A stretch of DNA of 64,000 nt from JBBATK01 sp044228685 (lineage in GTDB: Bacteria > Bacteroidota > Ignavibacteria > Kapaibacteriales > NICIL-2): positions 1 through 64,000 of the forward strand of contig JBGAUL010000011.1 of assembly GCA_044228685.1 (NCBI GenBank), read 5' to 3'. The notes beneath the pieces were generated by a model. The model saw nothing but the letters and a program-made list of their open reading frames with translations, did not search any database and was not told the DNA's origin. Made by a program: the position numbers and the translations under genes. How positions within the stretch are numbered: the stretch's first letter is position 1; the number at the start of each line of letters is the position of its first letter. This document shows positions 63,917-64,000 of the stretch, in pieces.

Positions 63917-64000
63917 TCAGCACTCCTCAAAATTCTTGTATTCGCCCATACGCCAGCCGATTTTGTCTTCGATCCAGTCGCTGATAGCCACGCGAAACGA
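63917..64000 (-). CDS. C-terminal fragment of an unidentified gene, cut by window edge
   Basis: Reading minus from the right edge, 27 codons are open before a TGA at 63917-63919. The peptide ends in Ile-Gly-Trp-Arg-Met-Gly-Glu-Tyr-Lys-Asn-Phe-Glu-Glu-Cys. The Trp-rich, charged helix looks like a real protein C-terminus in the same direction as the two GT9 genes. I do not recognise the family, and it could be a chance frame. Confidence 0.4.
   Translation of the reverse strand, partial: SFRVAISDWIEDKIGWRMGEYKNFEEC

Noticed and set aside
1..64000. CRISPR arrays, insertion sequences, prophage genes, tRNA or rRNA genes
   Set aside because: No regularly spaced repeats, transposase or integrase motifs, or recognisable tRNA arms were found by reading both strands; a tRNAscan or Infernal run would be decisive.

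Overview
The window is chromosomal DNA from a Gram-negative bacterium of the Bacteroidota/Chlorobiota (FCB) group, probably near Ignavibacteria or 'Kapaibacteria'. The clues are: three proteins with C-terminal type IX secretion sorting domains; a short primary sigma factor of the Bacteroidota type without region 1.1; DUF3098 and DUF4397 proteins; lipid A and heptosyltransferase-like genes; and recurring upstream elements of the form TAnnTTTG, the Bacteroidota -7 element, twice with a correctly spaced TTG or TTTG 19 bases upstream. The phylum is an inference from gene content; no rRNA is present.

Layout. 1-12.4 kb, all on the minus strand: a truncated TPR protein, a short-chain dehydrogenase, fumarase, an outer-membrane protein, the primary sigma factor, a PIN-domain gene with a small antitoxin-like partner, a C-terminal processing protease, glycyl-tRNA synthetase, an orphan sugar-type ABC permease overlapping nadD, nuoF and an RluE-type pseudouridine synthase. 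12.5-18.6 kb: a double-OmpA-domain protein behind a large T9SS-exported protein, a glycosyltransferase and secG. 18.7-31.4 kb: uvrC, an AlkB-type alkane monooxygenase, a VWA protein, hslUV, a small membrane protein, a LolD-like ATPase, rsmB with a YihX-like phosphatase, a Yip1-like protein, a C26 amidotransferase and lpxK. 31.5-45.2 kb: an ElaA acetyltransferase, surface proteins, prfA, a glycosyltransferase, purB, a recQ/AlbA_2 pair, a peptide-binding lipoprotein and a GH113-like lipoprotein. 45.3-52.4 kb: two small conserved proteins, rsmI with a very long disordered tail, a gene-poor stretch of about 1.1 kb, a TlpA/redoxin pair, a QueA-family gene and a YbbR-like protein. 52.4-64 kb: a DUF58 protein, a tight methyltransferase/rhodanese/OsmC/GH13-like run, two T9SS cargo proteins, aspS and two GT9 glycosyltransferases.

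Most genes are housekeeping (translation, DNA repair, central metabolism, envelope) in short runs with 1-35 base overlaps. No rRNA, tRNA, insertion sequence, prophage or CRISPR array was recognised. The most unusual items are a GH13-like enzyme lacking two conserved active-site residues at the end of a sulfur/redox operon, an RsmI methyltransferase with an Asn/Arg/Gly-rich tail of about 220 residues, a PIN toxin-like pair with altered catalytic residues, an AlbA_2/RecQ pair, and a gene-free interval with 10-bp-phased repeats.
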